IMG/VR virus record: IMGVR_UViG_3300034630_000009
Location: 1-64,000 of that record
DNA length: 64,000 bases
Strand: one strand, 5' to 3'
Origin: a virus
The notes beneath the pieces are model-generated. The model had not been told where the DNA came from. It did not search any database and saw only the letters and a list, made by a program, of their open reading frames with translations. The translations under genes were made by a program, and so were the position numbers. Shown one piece after another: positions 17,619-27,060 of this stretch (positions are counted from its first letter, which is position 1; the number at the start of each line of letters is the position of its first letter).

Positions 17619-18626
17619 CTAAGACTTGTTGAGGATGTACAGGCGAGCACGGAACGGTTGCGCGTAAATCACTTCTGACGTAGCACACAGACCAATCTGG
17701 CGATAGGTCATCCCATCGTCCAGGATGAAGGGTGGCATGGTATCGATGTCAGCATAATGGCGCATGATGTTGTTCTGCACTGTGGAGTCCATAAACATTA
17801 GCAGGTCAGCCGTTGCGGGTATACTCACGCCACCAATGCTGGTGATGTTACCGCCGTTCACATCGCGCACAATGTCAGCCCCAAACTCGTTCACCGTAGT
17901 CAGCTTCCGAAGTTGCGGTGATTCGGCGCGATTGGTCAACATTTGCGCTGGGGTGCCATCGTTTGAGTTGTCAGCAAAACGACGTTGCAGCGCGGCTCGG
18001 ATGTCCTCGTCCACGATCGCCGCCGTTGCTTCCGCCGTGAGTCTCGTGTTTTTGCGAAAGTTGGACAACTCGGTTCTGAACCATTCGTAAGCGGTAGCTG
18101 CCGTTGCACCTGTCCCGGTTACGCCGTTGGCACCTGCCGTGACGTTGATCACTTCCACATAAGGGTTGTTGATAAAGCCCGTGAACCCGATCGTCGGGTC
18201 GCCGAACACCGTGCGGATGTGCATCCATTCACGCAATCCTTTTTCCAGTGCGTTGCGATAGCTCTGCACCACATTGGTGCGCGGTAGGAAGGTATTTTTC
18301 TGTGCGGCTTCTTCCGATCGCAGTTCCTGCCACGTCCACTCCGCTGCTAGTACGCCCACCTGGCACTTGTACTCATCCATGTTGATGCCAAAGTTGGCAA
18401 GGGGCAGCGTCGTGGCTTTACCGCCGTAGTTCACAGCACGACCGGTGTAGTCAATCCGGGCGGTGGTGTACTTCAAGGTGCCAAAGGGCAGATCTGAAAT
18501 AGCTTCGTGATACATGCCGTTGTACCCCCACATTTCAGGCCACACCGTTTCTACGAGCTGTGTTTCATACGTCGTCAGCGCTTCGGTCAGGAACTTCCCC
18601 GCCAAAACCACCTCATTCTGAATCAT
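17619..18626 (-). CDS. major capsid protein
   Basis: A 335-residue protein with the profile of DUF2184-type HK97-fold capsid proteins. It has an N-terminal LTTYETQLVETVWPEM-type helix, GFTGFINNPYVEVINV in the middle, then the A-domain segment TADLLMFMDSTVQNNIMRHY and DTMPPFILDDGMTYRQI, ending RARLYILNKS. GGAGACAGC precedes the ATG. The order protease/scaffold, cement protein, capsid protein supports the call. Forms the icosahedral shell. Confidence 0.85.
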   Translation of the reverse strand: MIQNEVVLAGKFLTEALTTYETQLVETVWPEMWGYNGMYHEAISDLPFGTLKYTTARIDYTGRAVNYGGKATTLPLANFGINMDEYKCQVGVLAAEWTWQELRSEEAAQKNTFLPRTNVVQSYRNALEKGLREWMHIRTVFGDPTIGFTGFINNPYVEVINVTAGANGVTGTGATAATAYEWFRTELSNFRKNTRLTAEATAAIVDEDIRAALQRRFADNSNDGTPAQMLTNRAESPQLRKLTTVNEFGADIVRDVNGGNITSIGGVSIPATADLLMFMDSTVQNNIMRHYADIDTMPPFILDDGMTYRQIGLCATSEVIYAQPFRARLYILNKS

Positions 18627-18679
18627 GCTGTCTCCTGGTCAAATAATTGTTGGTTCTTGACGGGTCTATTGACGGATCC

Positions 18680-19285
18680 TTACATCACGCTGAAGCCAGT
18701 CGTCGGGGTCACGGTGCCCAAGCGGACTAACACCAAAGAACCAGCAGAGCAGGCTTCATAAGCTCTGGCACCCGGCAGCAATTCGCAGCCCACCTGCGCC
18801 CCAGCCGCCGTGCCTGTAAACCCTTTGCGAATTTGCCCTAATTGGCTACCGCTCAGAGATGCCGTAGCAAAACGATAGGCAATCAAATCACCCGGATTCA
18901 GCGCTTCTTCGGAGTACATGACAATATCGCCCATCGTCATCGTTTCAACCAGTACGTTAGTTAGGGCGGGATAGCCAACTGCGTTTTCAGGGATGGTGCC
19001 CGATGCCTGCAAGCCGCTCTGCTGCTTGAGCAAATCGCGCAGATACAAGCCCCAGCGTTCATTGAAGATGTTGACACCCAGAATCAGGTGAGTGGCATCG
19101 GCGGCTTGCGTTGGTAGCACCGCTTTGCCGTTGACCAGATGCGTGACGCGACCAAAAGGCAGCACACCCGTTTCGCCGTTGGGTGTATTGACGATCGCGC
19201 CATCAAGGCGACGGATGGAAGTATCACCAACCTGTCCTTCCGTAAGCCACTTGTTTTGACGGTAGCCGACAGTGGTTTGAGGCAT
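18680..19285 (-). CDS. capsid decoration / structural cement protein
   Basis: A 201-residue protein between the protease/scaffold gene and the capsid gene. Features include QVGDTSIRRLDGAIVNT, GDIVMYSEEALNPGDLIAYR and a terminal GSLVLVRLGTVTPTTGFS, the beta-rich pattern of cement proteins that reinforce HK97-type shells. It begins 6 bases after the upstream stop, so it is in the same operon. Confidence 0.65.
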   Translation of the reverse strand: MPQTTVGYRQNKWLTEGQVGDTSIRRLDGAIVNTPNGETGVLPFGRVTHLVNGKAVLPTQAADATHLILGVNIFNERWGLYLRDLLKQQSGLQASGTIPENAVGYPALTNVLVETMTMGDIVMYSEEALNPGDLIAYRFATASLSGSQLGQIRKGFTGTAAGAQVGCELLPGARAYEACSAGSLVLVRLGTVTPTTGFSVM

Positions 19286-19291
19286 AAAGCG

Positions 19292-20725
19292 TTACTCCAT
19301 AGAAGATTGAGCGTTGGCACGGATGCGATCGGCACGTTTTTTCTTGGCTACCGCCATTGCCATCTCCGGGTTGCCGCCATCGCTGCGTTGGGCTTGGTTC
19401 AGCAGATCGAGCAGGTTATCAGAGCTATCCTTGCGCGTCACCTCCTTTAACCCAGGCGCGATCGTGTCCCACACCGCGTTGATGTAGTCTGCCGATTTAC
19501 CATCCAGATTGAGGTGCGGCATTTTTTTGGCGATCGCCAGCTTCCGCACGTCCGCCACAGGCAGCTTGTAATCGGGCTGAAAGTCGGGCGCATCTAGTCG
19601 CAGCAAGGGTAGCACCGCATTCCACGCATCGGCACGATTCGAGACCTCAGCCGCGATCGTGTCGGCATCCATGCGGTTCCCTTCAGCAGCATCCAACTTG
19701 GTTTGCAGTTCGACAACTTGCGATTGTAGCCCTGTGGCAGTGCCATCAGCCGCGTCCAGTTTCGCTTGCAGCCCAGTTGTTTTTTGGTTTAGTCCCTCTA
19801 CCGCTGCATCAGCAGAGTCGTAGCCGAGCGTTTTCCAAAGTTCCATAGCGTCCTCATCGGGGTTGTCGTCGCATTCACAGTCTTTTTCTCTGACCGCTTC
19901 AACCAGCCTAGAAAGCTCGTCGTGAAGGTGGGTGTTATCGTCTTTAAGCCAGCCGATCTGACCAATCAGATCCAGTACTTCACCAGCCAGCTTTTCATCT
20001 TCAAGGTTGAAAACTCTGCCACTGGGAAAGGCGATCATGTCGTCTGCGTTCGTATTGACTGATTGTTCCTGCGCGCTCGATCGCTTGCCCAAGTCGTAAA
20101 GCTGCCGTTGCTGAATATCTTTAAAAACTTCTCTCACCGTTTCGCTGTCAGCGTTATAGAGGTCGGTGGGTGCGTCGGTTTGATACCAATACTCAAACTC
20201 ATCAGCCCCATCCACATGGAAGCGGACATCGGAGCCAGCCCGACCACGCGGCACGATCGCCACATGATTCCCATCCCGCCTGATCTGCTCAAACTTCCCA
20301 TCGCCGCGTTGCCTGGTGGCTGTGTCGTACCCGCAACTGGCTTCGGTCGCTGTACCAGAAAGGAGCGCATCCACCGCCTGCTTGTCGGTAACGGTGCCCA
20401 CAAACCCCAGAAAATCGCCATCAATCACGGCATAATGCCCCAGCATCCCGCGCCCGTACTGCATCACGTTGTCCGATCGCACTTTCACGGGCGGATGGGG
20501 ATAGGTGATCGGCTTCATCTTGAAGCTGTCGATCGAGTCCTTGGCAAACAACACTTCAGGCGTGACCACTTCGATCCGTTCGGTGCCGTCCAGGTTGCGG
20601 TAGGACAAATCGCCTGTGCCACCGATACGCAAAAAACAACGCAAAAAGCCCTCCGAAGTCGGTTCTGGCTTCGGAGGGAGGAGAATGGCACCACGATCGC
20701 AGTGAAAGGTTGATTCAGCGGACAT
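19292..20725 (-). CDS. prohead protease (DUF2213-like) fused to scaffold
   Basis: A 477-residue protein. Residues 1-170 fit the DUF2213 prohead-protease family: TPEVLFAKDSIDSFKMKPIT, YPHPPVKV, then GTATEASCGYDTATR, QIRRDGNHVAIVPRGRAG. The rest is acidic and coiled-coil (about residues 240-370, repeated LQAKLDAADGT and LQTKLDAAEGN), as expected of an internal scaffold removed after assembly. It precedes the cement and capsid genes. Its first 11 bases overlap the end of the hexapeptide mini-gene. Confidence 0.8.
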   Translation of the reverse strand: MSAESTFHCDRGAILLPPKPEPTSEGFLRCFLRIGGTGDLSYRNLDGTERIEVVTPEVLFAKDSIDSFKMKPITYPHPPVKVRSDNVMQYGRGMLGHYAVIDGDFLGFVGTVTDKQAVDALLSGTATEASCGYDTATRQRGDGKFEQIRRDGNHVAIVPRGRAGSDVRFHVDGADEFEYWYQTDAPTDLYNADSETVREVFKDIQQRQLYDLGKRSSAQEQSVNTNADDMIAFPSGRVFNLEDEKLAGEVLDLIGQIGWLKDDNTHLHDELSRLVEAVREKDCECDDNPDEDAMELWKTLGYDSADAAVEGLNQKTTGLQAKLDAADGTATGLQSQVVELQTKLDAAEGNRMDADTIAAEVSNRADAWNAVLPLLRLDAPDFQPDYKLPVADVRKLAIAKKMPHLNLDGKSADYINAVWDTIAPGLKEVTRKDSSDNLLDLLNQAQRSDGGNPEMAMAVAKKKRADRIRANAQSSME

Positions 20726-20846
20726 GAAGCGGTTGCATTAGTTCAGCGCGATCGTTCCCACTTACAAGACGTTTAGCCGGAATGCCCACATACGTATCAT
20801 CTGACTCTAGATCGCGAGTGACTACAGCCCCAGCGCCAATTGTCAT
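20715..20846 (-). CDS. 43-residue hexapeptide-repeat mini-protein
   Basis: A short gene not expected from length filters. It reads M-TIGAGAVVTRDLES-DDT-YVGIPAKRLVSG and ends MQPLHVR. IGAGAVVT-x-D plus VGIPAKR is the terminal coil of left-handed beta-helix (hexapeptide) acyltransferases such as NeuD- or virginiamycin-acetyltransferase-type enzymes, without the catalytic coils. The ATG overlaps the upstream TGA as ATGA and the end overlaps the protease start by 11 bases, so it is embedded in the operon and probably translated by coupling. Either a transferase remnant or a trimeric mini structural protein. Confidence 0.6.
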   Translation of the reverse strand: MTIGAGAVVTRDLESDDTYVGIPAKRLVSGNDRAELMQPLHVR

Positions 20847-21085
20847 TGCAACCCAGGCAGGTTGATCGGGTCTTGCGAAAACTTCAGCAGGCTCTCTAGG
20901 GATACGGGAGACAGTTCTTCTGAGGCTGGGTCATCTGTGCGGCTAAGCGCTACAACAGGCGCGTCACTGCCCTGTTCTTTGCCCACTAACACTAACGTCA
21001 CGCCACCCACGTCACCCACAGGCTTGATTTGGTCATCGGGCAGGAAGTCCACGTCAGGGAAGCGATCGCGGTTCTTAATTGGCAT
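20843..21085 (-). CDS. small acidic hypothetical protein
   Basis: An 80-residue acidic protein in the head-morphogenesis operon. It starts MPIKNRDRFPDVDFLPDDQI, then GGVTLVLVGKEQGSDAPVVA. No family recognised. It overlaps the upstream gene by 11 bases and the hexapeptide mini-gene downstream by ATGA. Confidence 0.6.
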   Translation of the reverse strand: MPIKNRDRFPDVDFLPDDQIKPVGDVGGVTLVLVGKEQGSDAPVVALSRTDDPASEELSPVSLESLLKFSQDPINLPGLQ

Positions 21086-21368
21086 TGTCGTCTCCTGCTT
21101 TGTCTAGCCCCATAATTGTCTCTAGCTGCCCTGGTTGATCGTAAGGATAAGAGATCTTCAGCCGCTCAGCTTCAGCGATCGATGCCTCGCATTGAGCAAA
21201 GATTTTTTGGATCTGGGGTGGCAGGTTAGCCTCTGTGTCTGCCTTTACGCAGTCGTTGATGAGGCGATCGCGCACAGCATCTCCATTGTCCGGTTCCTTG
21301 CTAATTTGATAGCGGAACAACGGACTACCCATGATCAGCGCCAGCTTCCGGCTCAGTTCAGCTTGCAT
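21075..21368 (-). CDS. small hypothetical protein of the head operon
   Basis: A 97-residue protein with a helical pattern (QIQKIFAQCEASIAEAERL). The ATG at 21368 shares its A with the TGA of the portal fusion (TGATG), so its translation is probably coupled; a TTG one codon upstream is less likely. No recognised domain. Confidence 0.6.
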   Translation of the reverse strand: MQAELSRKLALIMGSPLFRYQISKEPDNGDAVRDRLINDCVKADTEANLPPQIQKIFAQCEASIAEAERLKISYPYDQPGQLETIMGLDKAGDDNAN

Positions 21369-24300
21369 CAAAGCGCACCCGTTTTCTTTGCTTTGGTATA
21401 ATCCAACTCATCTTTCTGAATCACGACCTTACTGCGGTTGAGCAGGGTCATAAAGGTCTTCTTTTCGTAGCTTTGATTGAGCGCTACGGCATCATACCCT
21501 TTGATCATAGCAAAATAGCTAATGCCGTTTGTATCGCCCAAATTTAAGCCCATGACGTGTTTGACTGCATCGATTTTGTCACGGAGCGCTTTCAGCTTTT
21601 GCTGTGTTACCTGGCTCGTCTGACCAGGAGCATGGGTTAACCCTGCTGCCTTCAAAGCATCTTCAGTAGACTTGCGAGCGATCGCCGCCCTGTGTCCTTT
21701 GTCGAGTGCTTCCTTTCTGGTTTTGACCTTCTGCCAACTGCCATTTTCATCCTGGTAGTGCCAGTCTTTTTGAGAGTGCCCCATGATCGCACCGAACAAA
21801 TCCTGCTCCGACTTGATCTGAAAATCAAGCTTGCTGCCTTTAGCGGTACTTGCGGCAGAGTAGCTGTGAAGCTCTTCTGCGCCAAAGTTAGTCTGTATTT
21901 TCCCAGTTAATTTGGGTTTGGCTGTACCGAACTCAGCGTCGTTATCGAGCGACGCTTTGGCGTGAGCAGCGTTGTACTTCTGCAAGTCTGCTGCATTCAA
22001 GTTTTGCCCTGCGGATTGTATTCGCTTTTCTTCTGCCTTTTGCAAGACTTGTAATTTTTTCAGCGCGGCTTTGCGCTGGCTTTGGATGGCTGACTGTGTG
22101 GCAACCTTGGCATCCTTGGTCAGAGCCATCTGCATGGTGACGCTGCTGGAGTTGATGTAGTTATGTTTGGCAACGTCATCAAACGCCCGTTTAGCATCTG
22201 CGGTCGCCGTTTTAGAATCGTGCCCCACAAACTTGCCGTTGACGATCGTGCCAGCGTGACCAACATACGTGCCATTCCCGTAGATGCCATTACCTGTAAA
22301 GTAATCGCCCGTTTGGAACTGTTTTAAGAATTGAGTGCGATCGGTGGTGCCTTGATTCACCCCGCGCACCATCAACGTCCCGCCGTCCTGCCATGTCTTA
22401 GTCACGTCAGCACTCGATCCGACCGTTGGCTTACCGTCATATCCGGCAATTTGGTACATCGCCTTGAGATACTTATCCCGCTCACCCGATGCCATTTTGA
22501 CTGTGGCGGCGTGAGTCGCAATAGTATCAACGTGTGTAAAAATGCCCTGCAAGTCGCCTTTGTCGAGAGCGTCATTCAGGTTGTGGAGAGCGTGATCGGT
22601 CGGTGGCGTGATGATGTGATCGACTTCCTGACTGGAAAGCTTTTTGCCACTGACATACAGATCAACATTGTTTGCTTTGGCAAATTTTGCTACGTCTGCT
22701 GATGGTCGATCACTCACACCTGACGGCTCAAAGTGAATCGCAGCAATATCGGACGGTTTCACCCCACCATGCACCTGAGCCTCCATGTAAGCGTTGCCCG
22801 TAGGTGACAGCTTCGGTGCCAGATCGTCAATACTCTTTGCTTTGGCAGCATTTTGGAGGGCGGACTGGTCGTTCTGATCACCCTTCATGTAAGAGGGGTA
22901 GTGCGCGGGTAGCTGGTCGCGATCGTAGCCATGTCGTGTCAGGCTAACCAACGAAGCTGCGTTGGGGTTGTTTACTTCGCTAGCGATGCCTGACTTAAAC
23001 GAATCGGCTCCAGTAAAGCTGGCACGGTCTTTGACATCGGACTTTAGCTTGACCGCGATCGAGCCATACGCTCGCGAGACATCGGCGTGAGACTGTCCAT
23101 TCAGGTCGCTGCTTCCCAGATAGCCATAGATCGGGCGATCACCGGGCTGGGTCGTTTTCGCGTCGTAACCCAGTGTTCTCGCCTCCACTCGGTTCCGTGC
23201 ATCTTGATAGTTCTTGTCTGCCAGGTTAGGGATACTATGTCCCGTGACGTTTAGCTCTGCCGATGTCTTGAAACCGCTGCCCAACACTTTTTCAAGCGTA
23301 TCGGTCGATCCCACTCTCACAAACACATCGGCATCGCTTAGCACTTTCTTTGTGTTTGCTTCAGCATCCTGCACCAGCTTCTTGCCGAAACGTTTCTCCA
23401 GATCGGCGCGCTTACTGGTCAATTCGGTTTGATTGAGCTTGACTGGGTTGGCAGGCTGCGCTGGAGTTGTGCTGGAGATCGGAGTGTTGTTGGACTGAGC
23501 TTTTGAGGTCGATCGCTTGCCAGTCTGTTTTGCTGCCTTCGACTTTGCGGCGGTTTGGGCTGGAGCTGCACCACCGCCCCCGGATGGCAACGGCGTTTTG
23601 CCGCCGTGCTGCGAGTGAGCCGCCGCGTAAGCAGCGTGATCCGGGTGGTTAGACTGCGCGGCTGGATGCGTATGCTTGCCAGTCGTCGCCGCCATTGTGC
23701 CCTGATAAGCCGCGTGCCCTGGATGGTTGGGGTTAGCTGATGGATGCCCACCCGAAACACCTTTGGTGCACTTAGCTCCCGCCTTGATCCAACTCCGACC
23801 GCACGGCGTACCAGCATCTTCACGCCACTCATCGCATTCAAAGCTGTCCGATCGCGCTTCTGGAGACCAAACTGGCTCTGGTGCGTCCAGCCCATTTGCC
23901 CGTTCAAACGGTGAAGCGCCGTCATCTGGTTCTAAGCCCTGCGATCGCAACTCTGCTAGTGACTTGGCTCTGAAGTCAGTCGCCCACTTGGTATCAATTA
24001 GCCCTAGCTGAAGCCAGCGCTCAGATGCCGGGGAGGCAAAACAACGACATGCAACGTGGGCTGGTAGCACAATGTCTTCCAACCGATAAATCTTCTGGTT
24101 ACGGGCGGCGCAAAAAGGACAAAGGCGTGAGTCCAAAGTTGATTGCCAGGTGCCCAGTGACAACCCATTCGCCTGATAGCTAGCGATCGCACTCGCATTG
24201 CTGGCAGCAAGACTCTCAGTACGAGCAATGGCTGTAGCACGAGCTTTTACCACGCCTAACTGCTGGTGCAACAACGACGCTATTTTGTCCGTTCCAAAAC

Positions 24301-27022
24301 CCTGTATCAGCCCTTGCGTGACAATGGTTGATGCTTTGTCTGCAAACGCTTCAGTGTGGTTGCGTAGCCGCGTCATGCCCTCTGTTGCTTGATTCACGAT
24401 CGCGGCTATAGGCACATTCGCCGTTGCCTGTAACTGCTGATTGGCGATCGCTCTGCTCAAGTCATCCGCCAGCGTCACCCCTTGAGCAGCCGCACCCCGC
24501 AACAGGTCTTCAAAGGCTTGCTGGATGTCTTCAGCGCTACGTGTGTTGAGGAGTTGCAGCAGGTCAGACACCTGCAAGAGCAAGACCGCTGCTCGTTCAC
24601 GACCCATGAGAGAGCCGGGTGTCTCCTGGCTGTAACTCCGCAGTATTTGCGCTTCTAACGCCTGGTAGCTGGATTCTAAAGCGCTGTTGACACGCTCGAT
24701 CGCGCTATCCTCTAGTCCCTGGAGCAATTTGTCAGCGCGATCGATAATGCCGACGACTGGGTTTACCGCATCAATACGGCTCGTTCCACCAGTCGTTGTG
24801 GACTTTGGGAGTGTGCGATCGCTGCCTCCATCATCAGAATCAGCCCTGCCGTGACGCTCTTTGATGTCAGCAATTAATTTTCCGTAACGAGGCACCTTAT
24901 ACAAAGGATCGTCGTGAATGGCTTTGCCTGCTTCTGCTGCAAAAGCATTCTTCTGGCTATCGCTCAAGCGATCGTAGATTTGAGCCGAATATTCTAGTAC
25001 CGCTCGATTGTTTTCACCGCCAGCCACCCCTCTCATGCCCTGCCGCAGATTCGCTCCAGCATCCCGTACCTGGTCTGCATCCAACGACTGCTTGCCCCTG
25101 AGTCTACGTTGATCCTGCGTTCTGTCAAGCGCTGCTTCTGTACTGCCATTTGGATCGATTGGATGCAGCAATGCGTTCTTGTAGGCTTTATCACCCGCGT
25201 CGGATAGATCGAGTTTCGCAAGTTCAGCCAAGCGGCTTTTTACTTCAAAACTGCTGTGTCCATTTGCTTCTAGCGTTTCTTTATCACTTTTTGTTTTGGC
25301 AGGTTTAGCTTTAAGGGCAGCAAGTCTCTCTCGCGTGCTAGTCCTTGAACCGCTTTTGTTCTTTGCTGAGCGAGCCTTTGCAGAGTTAGTTTTTACCTTT
25401 GGCAGTTCTTGAGGCGCGATTTCACCCTTGCCACCATGCACTGCAAATCCAGCTTTGTACGCCGCATGATCAGGATGGTCTGATGGTTTAGTGCCTTTCC
25501 ACCCTTTACCACAAGCTGCATCCAGGCGTACTTTATCTAGTCGATCGTCATCGTCATCCTCGTCGTCTTCAAAAACATCACTCAGAGCAGAAACGGTGTC
25601 TTCTGTCTCATTCTCTCCCTCACCTTCTGCCTCTGCCTCCTCGCCCTCCGCCTCTGCTTGCTCTTCTGCCTCCGCTTGCTGCTTCGCCCATAGATCTGGC
25701 TGTAACTGACGCTCGATCGTGTACTCACTGCCAGACCAGGCGCTTTCTCGCACCTCTTCTGGTAGTAGCACCCCTGCTTGGATTGAGGGCACATCTACGC
25801 CTTGCGTCTGGTCTTTGCGGAGCTCTGTTTGCTCTTTCAGGTTGAGGCGAAGTGCCGATCGATAGCTCACACCCCAACTATCAGGCAACCGTCCACCTGT
25901 TGGTCCGTTTTGCGCTAGGAAAGTGAGCCGCAAGAAATCCTCGATCGGCTCTTCAAAAATCTCGGCACGGTAATCACTGACGCAATCCGCCCAGCCGTAC
26001 TTGTCACCTGTTGCTGAGTTGCTCAATGCCGTCTTCTGCGAACTGCCCCAAAGCTGCGAAGGCGGCATTGCAGCAGCAGCAGAAGTATCATCCTTGAGTC
26101 GATCGATCAGCGCATCCAGTCCGCCAAAGTTGCGGCTGATAAAGGTGCCATCTTCCCGATCGGCATCCATTGCCAGCCCACCCAGGCTAGACATCGACAT
26201 CAAAATGGCTTGAAACCGATGGAAGATCTTTTCCTGGTCGCCTGACTGAATCAGTTGCGCCAACCCTTGCAACTTGTAGACAAACTGGTTGTAATCCTGC
26301 ACCATGCGCGTCGAATACTCGATCGCAATCAGGTAGCGCACAAAGCTCTGGAAAAACGTTTGCAGCACTGAATCATGGAAGCCCGATGAACCAATCAGCA
26401 TGTCGCCCCAGAGCCTTTTGCCAGGGAAGCGGAGGACACGCGATCGATGAATCTTGCCGTTTACCTGTTGTCCAGGTAATGCTTCTGTTGCGGGCACGTA
26501 AAGGCTATAAAGTTCAGGGTGCCCTGGTCGTCCTGTTTGCGTTTCAGGATAGATACGCCAGCGATCGACTGGATACAACCAGGAGATTTTACGGATGCGT
26601 CCTTCGTTGACAGGTTCCCAAGGTTCACCACCGTCATCGATGCCAATAATCACAAAGCCGTCACCGTCCAGCCGTCCAGCGATCGCGGCTTCACGCACCA
26701 TGCTTCGCAGCTTCAAATCTTCGCTGTACTGCACCGCTTTGGCAGGGATACCTTTGCGTCCCTTACCGATCGTCACCTCTAGCCAGTTGTTAGCAGTAGC
26801 AGCTTTGGGCAGCAGATCCACCACTTTCTCGCAGATTTTGCTCTTACGGTAGAGCGCTTGCAGTTCGACTCGCGAGAGCGGTGAGAAGTTGAGATTGATG
26901 TTGTGCTCTAAATACTTGTCGCGTCCCTGTTGCCCTAATCCTGTCGCACGGTTGCCTAGCATCGCCAGGGCATTGAGGGCAACACCATCATTGCGTATTT
27001 CAGTAATCGCCGAATCGGTCAT
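21368..27022 (-). CDS. portal - MuF head morphogenesis - dual ADP-ribosyltransferase fusion
   Basis: One open frame of 1884 residues. About residues 1-450 are a DUF1073-type portal (LSRVELQALYRKSKICEKVVDL, SWLYPVDRW, MPPSQLWGSS). A very acidic linker (460-500) follows. About 860-1000 is a Mu gpF-like domain (KARATAIARTESLAASNASA, CPFCAARNQKIY, HVACRCFASP). About 1225-1450 looks like an ADP-ribosyltransferase (FVRVGS, AYGSIAVKL, YMEAQVHGG with an E-x-Q pair). About 1545-1870 looks like a second (LMVRGVNQG, FTGNGIYGNGTYVG, LLNRSKVVI). A Cys/His-rich linker with NHPDHAAY-type repeats occurs at both domain junctions. It would form the portal and carry toxin-like effectors into the host; fusion of all these is unusual. 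Confidence 0.85.
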   Translation of the reverse strand: MTDSAITEIRNDGVALNALAMLGNRATGLGQQGRDKYLEHNINLNFSPLSRVELQALYRKSKICEKVVDLLPKAATANNWLEVTIGKGRKGIPAKAVQYSEDLKLRSMVREAAIAGRLDGDGFVIIGIDDGGEPWEPVNEGRIRKISWLYPVDRWRIYPETQTGRPGHPELYSLYVPATEALPGQQVNGKIHRSRVLRFPGKRLWGDMLIGSSGFHDSVLQTFFQSFVRYLIAIEYSTRMVQDYNQFVYKLQGLAQLIQSGDQEKIFHRFQAILMSMSSLGGLAMDADREDGTFISRNFGGLDALIDRLKDDTSAAAAMPPSQLWGSSQKTALSNSATGDKYGWADCVSDYRAEIFEEPIEDFLRLTFLAQNGPTGGRLPDSWGVSYRSALRLNLKEQTELRKDQTQGVDVPSIQAGVLLPEEVRESAWSGSEYTIERQLQPDLWAKQQAEAEEQAEAEGEEAEAEGEGENETEDTVSALSDVFEDDEDDDDDRLDKVRLDAACGKGWKGTKPSDHPDHAAYKAGFAVHGGKGEIAPQELPKVKTNSAKARSAKNKSGSRTSTRERLAALKAKPAKTKSDKETLEANGHSSFEVKSRLAELAKLDLSDAGDKAYKNALLHPIDPNGSTEAALDRTQDQRRLRGKQSLDADQVRDAGANLRQGMRGVAGGENNRAVLEYSAQIYDRLSDSQKNAFAAEAGKAIHDDPLYKVPRYGKLIADIKERHGRADSDDGGSDRTLPKSTTTGGTSRIDAVNPVVGIIDRADKLLQGLEDSAIERVNSALESSYQALEAQILRSYSQETPGSLMGRERAAVLLLQVSDLLQLLNTRSAEDIQQAFEDLLRGAAAQGVTLADDLSRAIANQQLQATANVPIAAIVNQATEGMTRLRNHTEAFADKASTIVTQGLIQGFGTDKIASLLHQQLGVVKARATAIARTESLAASNASAIASYQANGLSLGTWQSTLDSRLCPFCAARNQKIYRLEDIVLPAHVACRCFASPASERWLQLGLIDTKWATDFRAKSLAELRSQGLEPDDGASPFERANGLDAPEPVWSPEARSDSFECDEWREDAGTPCGRSWIKAGAKCTKGVSGGHPSANPNHPGHAAYQGTMAATTGKHTHPAAQSNHPDHAAYAAAHSQHGGKTPLPSGGGGAAPAQTAAKSKAAKQTGKRSTSKAQSNNTPISSTTPAQPANPVKLNQTELTSKRADLEKRFGKKLVQDAEANTKKVLSDADVFVRVGSTDTLEKVLGSGFKTSAELNVTGHSIPNLADKNYQDARNRVEARTLGYDAKTTQPGDRPIYGYLGSSDLNGQSHADVSRAYGSIAVKLKSDVKDRASFTGADSFKSGIASEVNNPNAASLVSLTRHGYDRDQLPAHYPSYMKGDQNDQSALQNAAKAKSIDDLAPKLSPTGNAYMEAQVHGGVKPSDIAAIHFEPSGVSDRPSADVAKFAKANNVDLYVSGKKLSSQEVDHIITPPTDHALHNLNDALDKGDLQGIFTHVDTIATHAATVKMASGERDKYLKAMYQIAGYDGKPTVGSSADVTKTWQDGGTLMVRGVNQGTTDRTQFLKQFQTGDYFTGNGIYGNGTYVGHAGTIVNGKFVGHDSKTATADAKRAFDDVAKHNYINSSSVTMQMALTKDAKVATQSAIQSQRKAALKKLQVLQKAEEKRIQSAGQNLNAADLQKYNAAHAKASLDNDAEFGTAKPKLTGKIQTNFGAEELHSYSAASTAKGSKLDFQIKSEQDLFGAIMGHSQKDWHYQDENGSWQKVKTRKEALDKGHRAAIARKSTEDALKAAGLTHAPGQTSQVTQQKLKALRDKIDAVKHVMGLNLGDTNGISYFAMIKGYDAVALNQSYEKKTFMTLLNRSKVVIQKDELDYTKAKKTGAL

Positions 27023-27060
27023 CTACAGTAAGAAACGCTTTGAGGCGAGAGTTCCTACTG

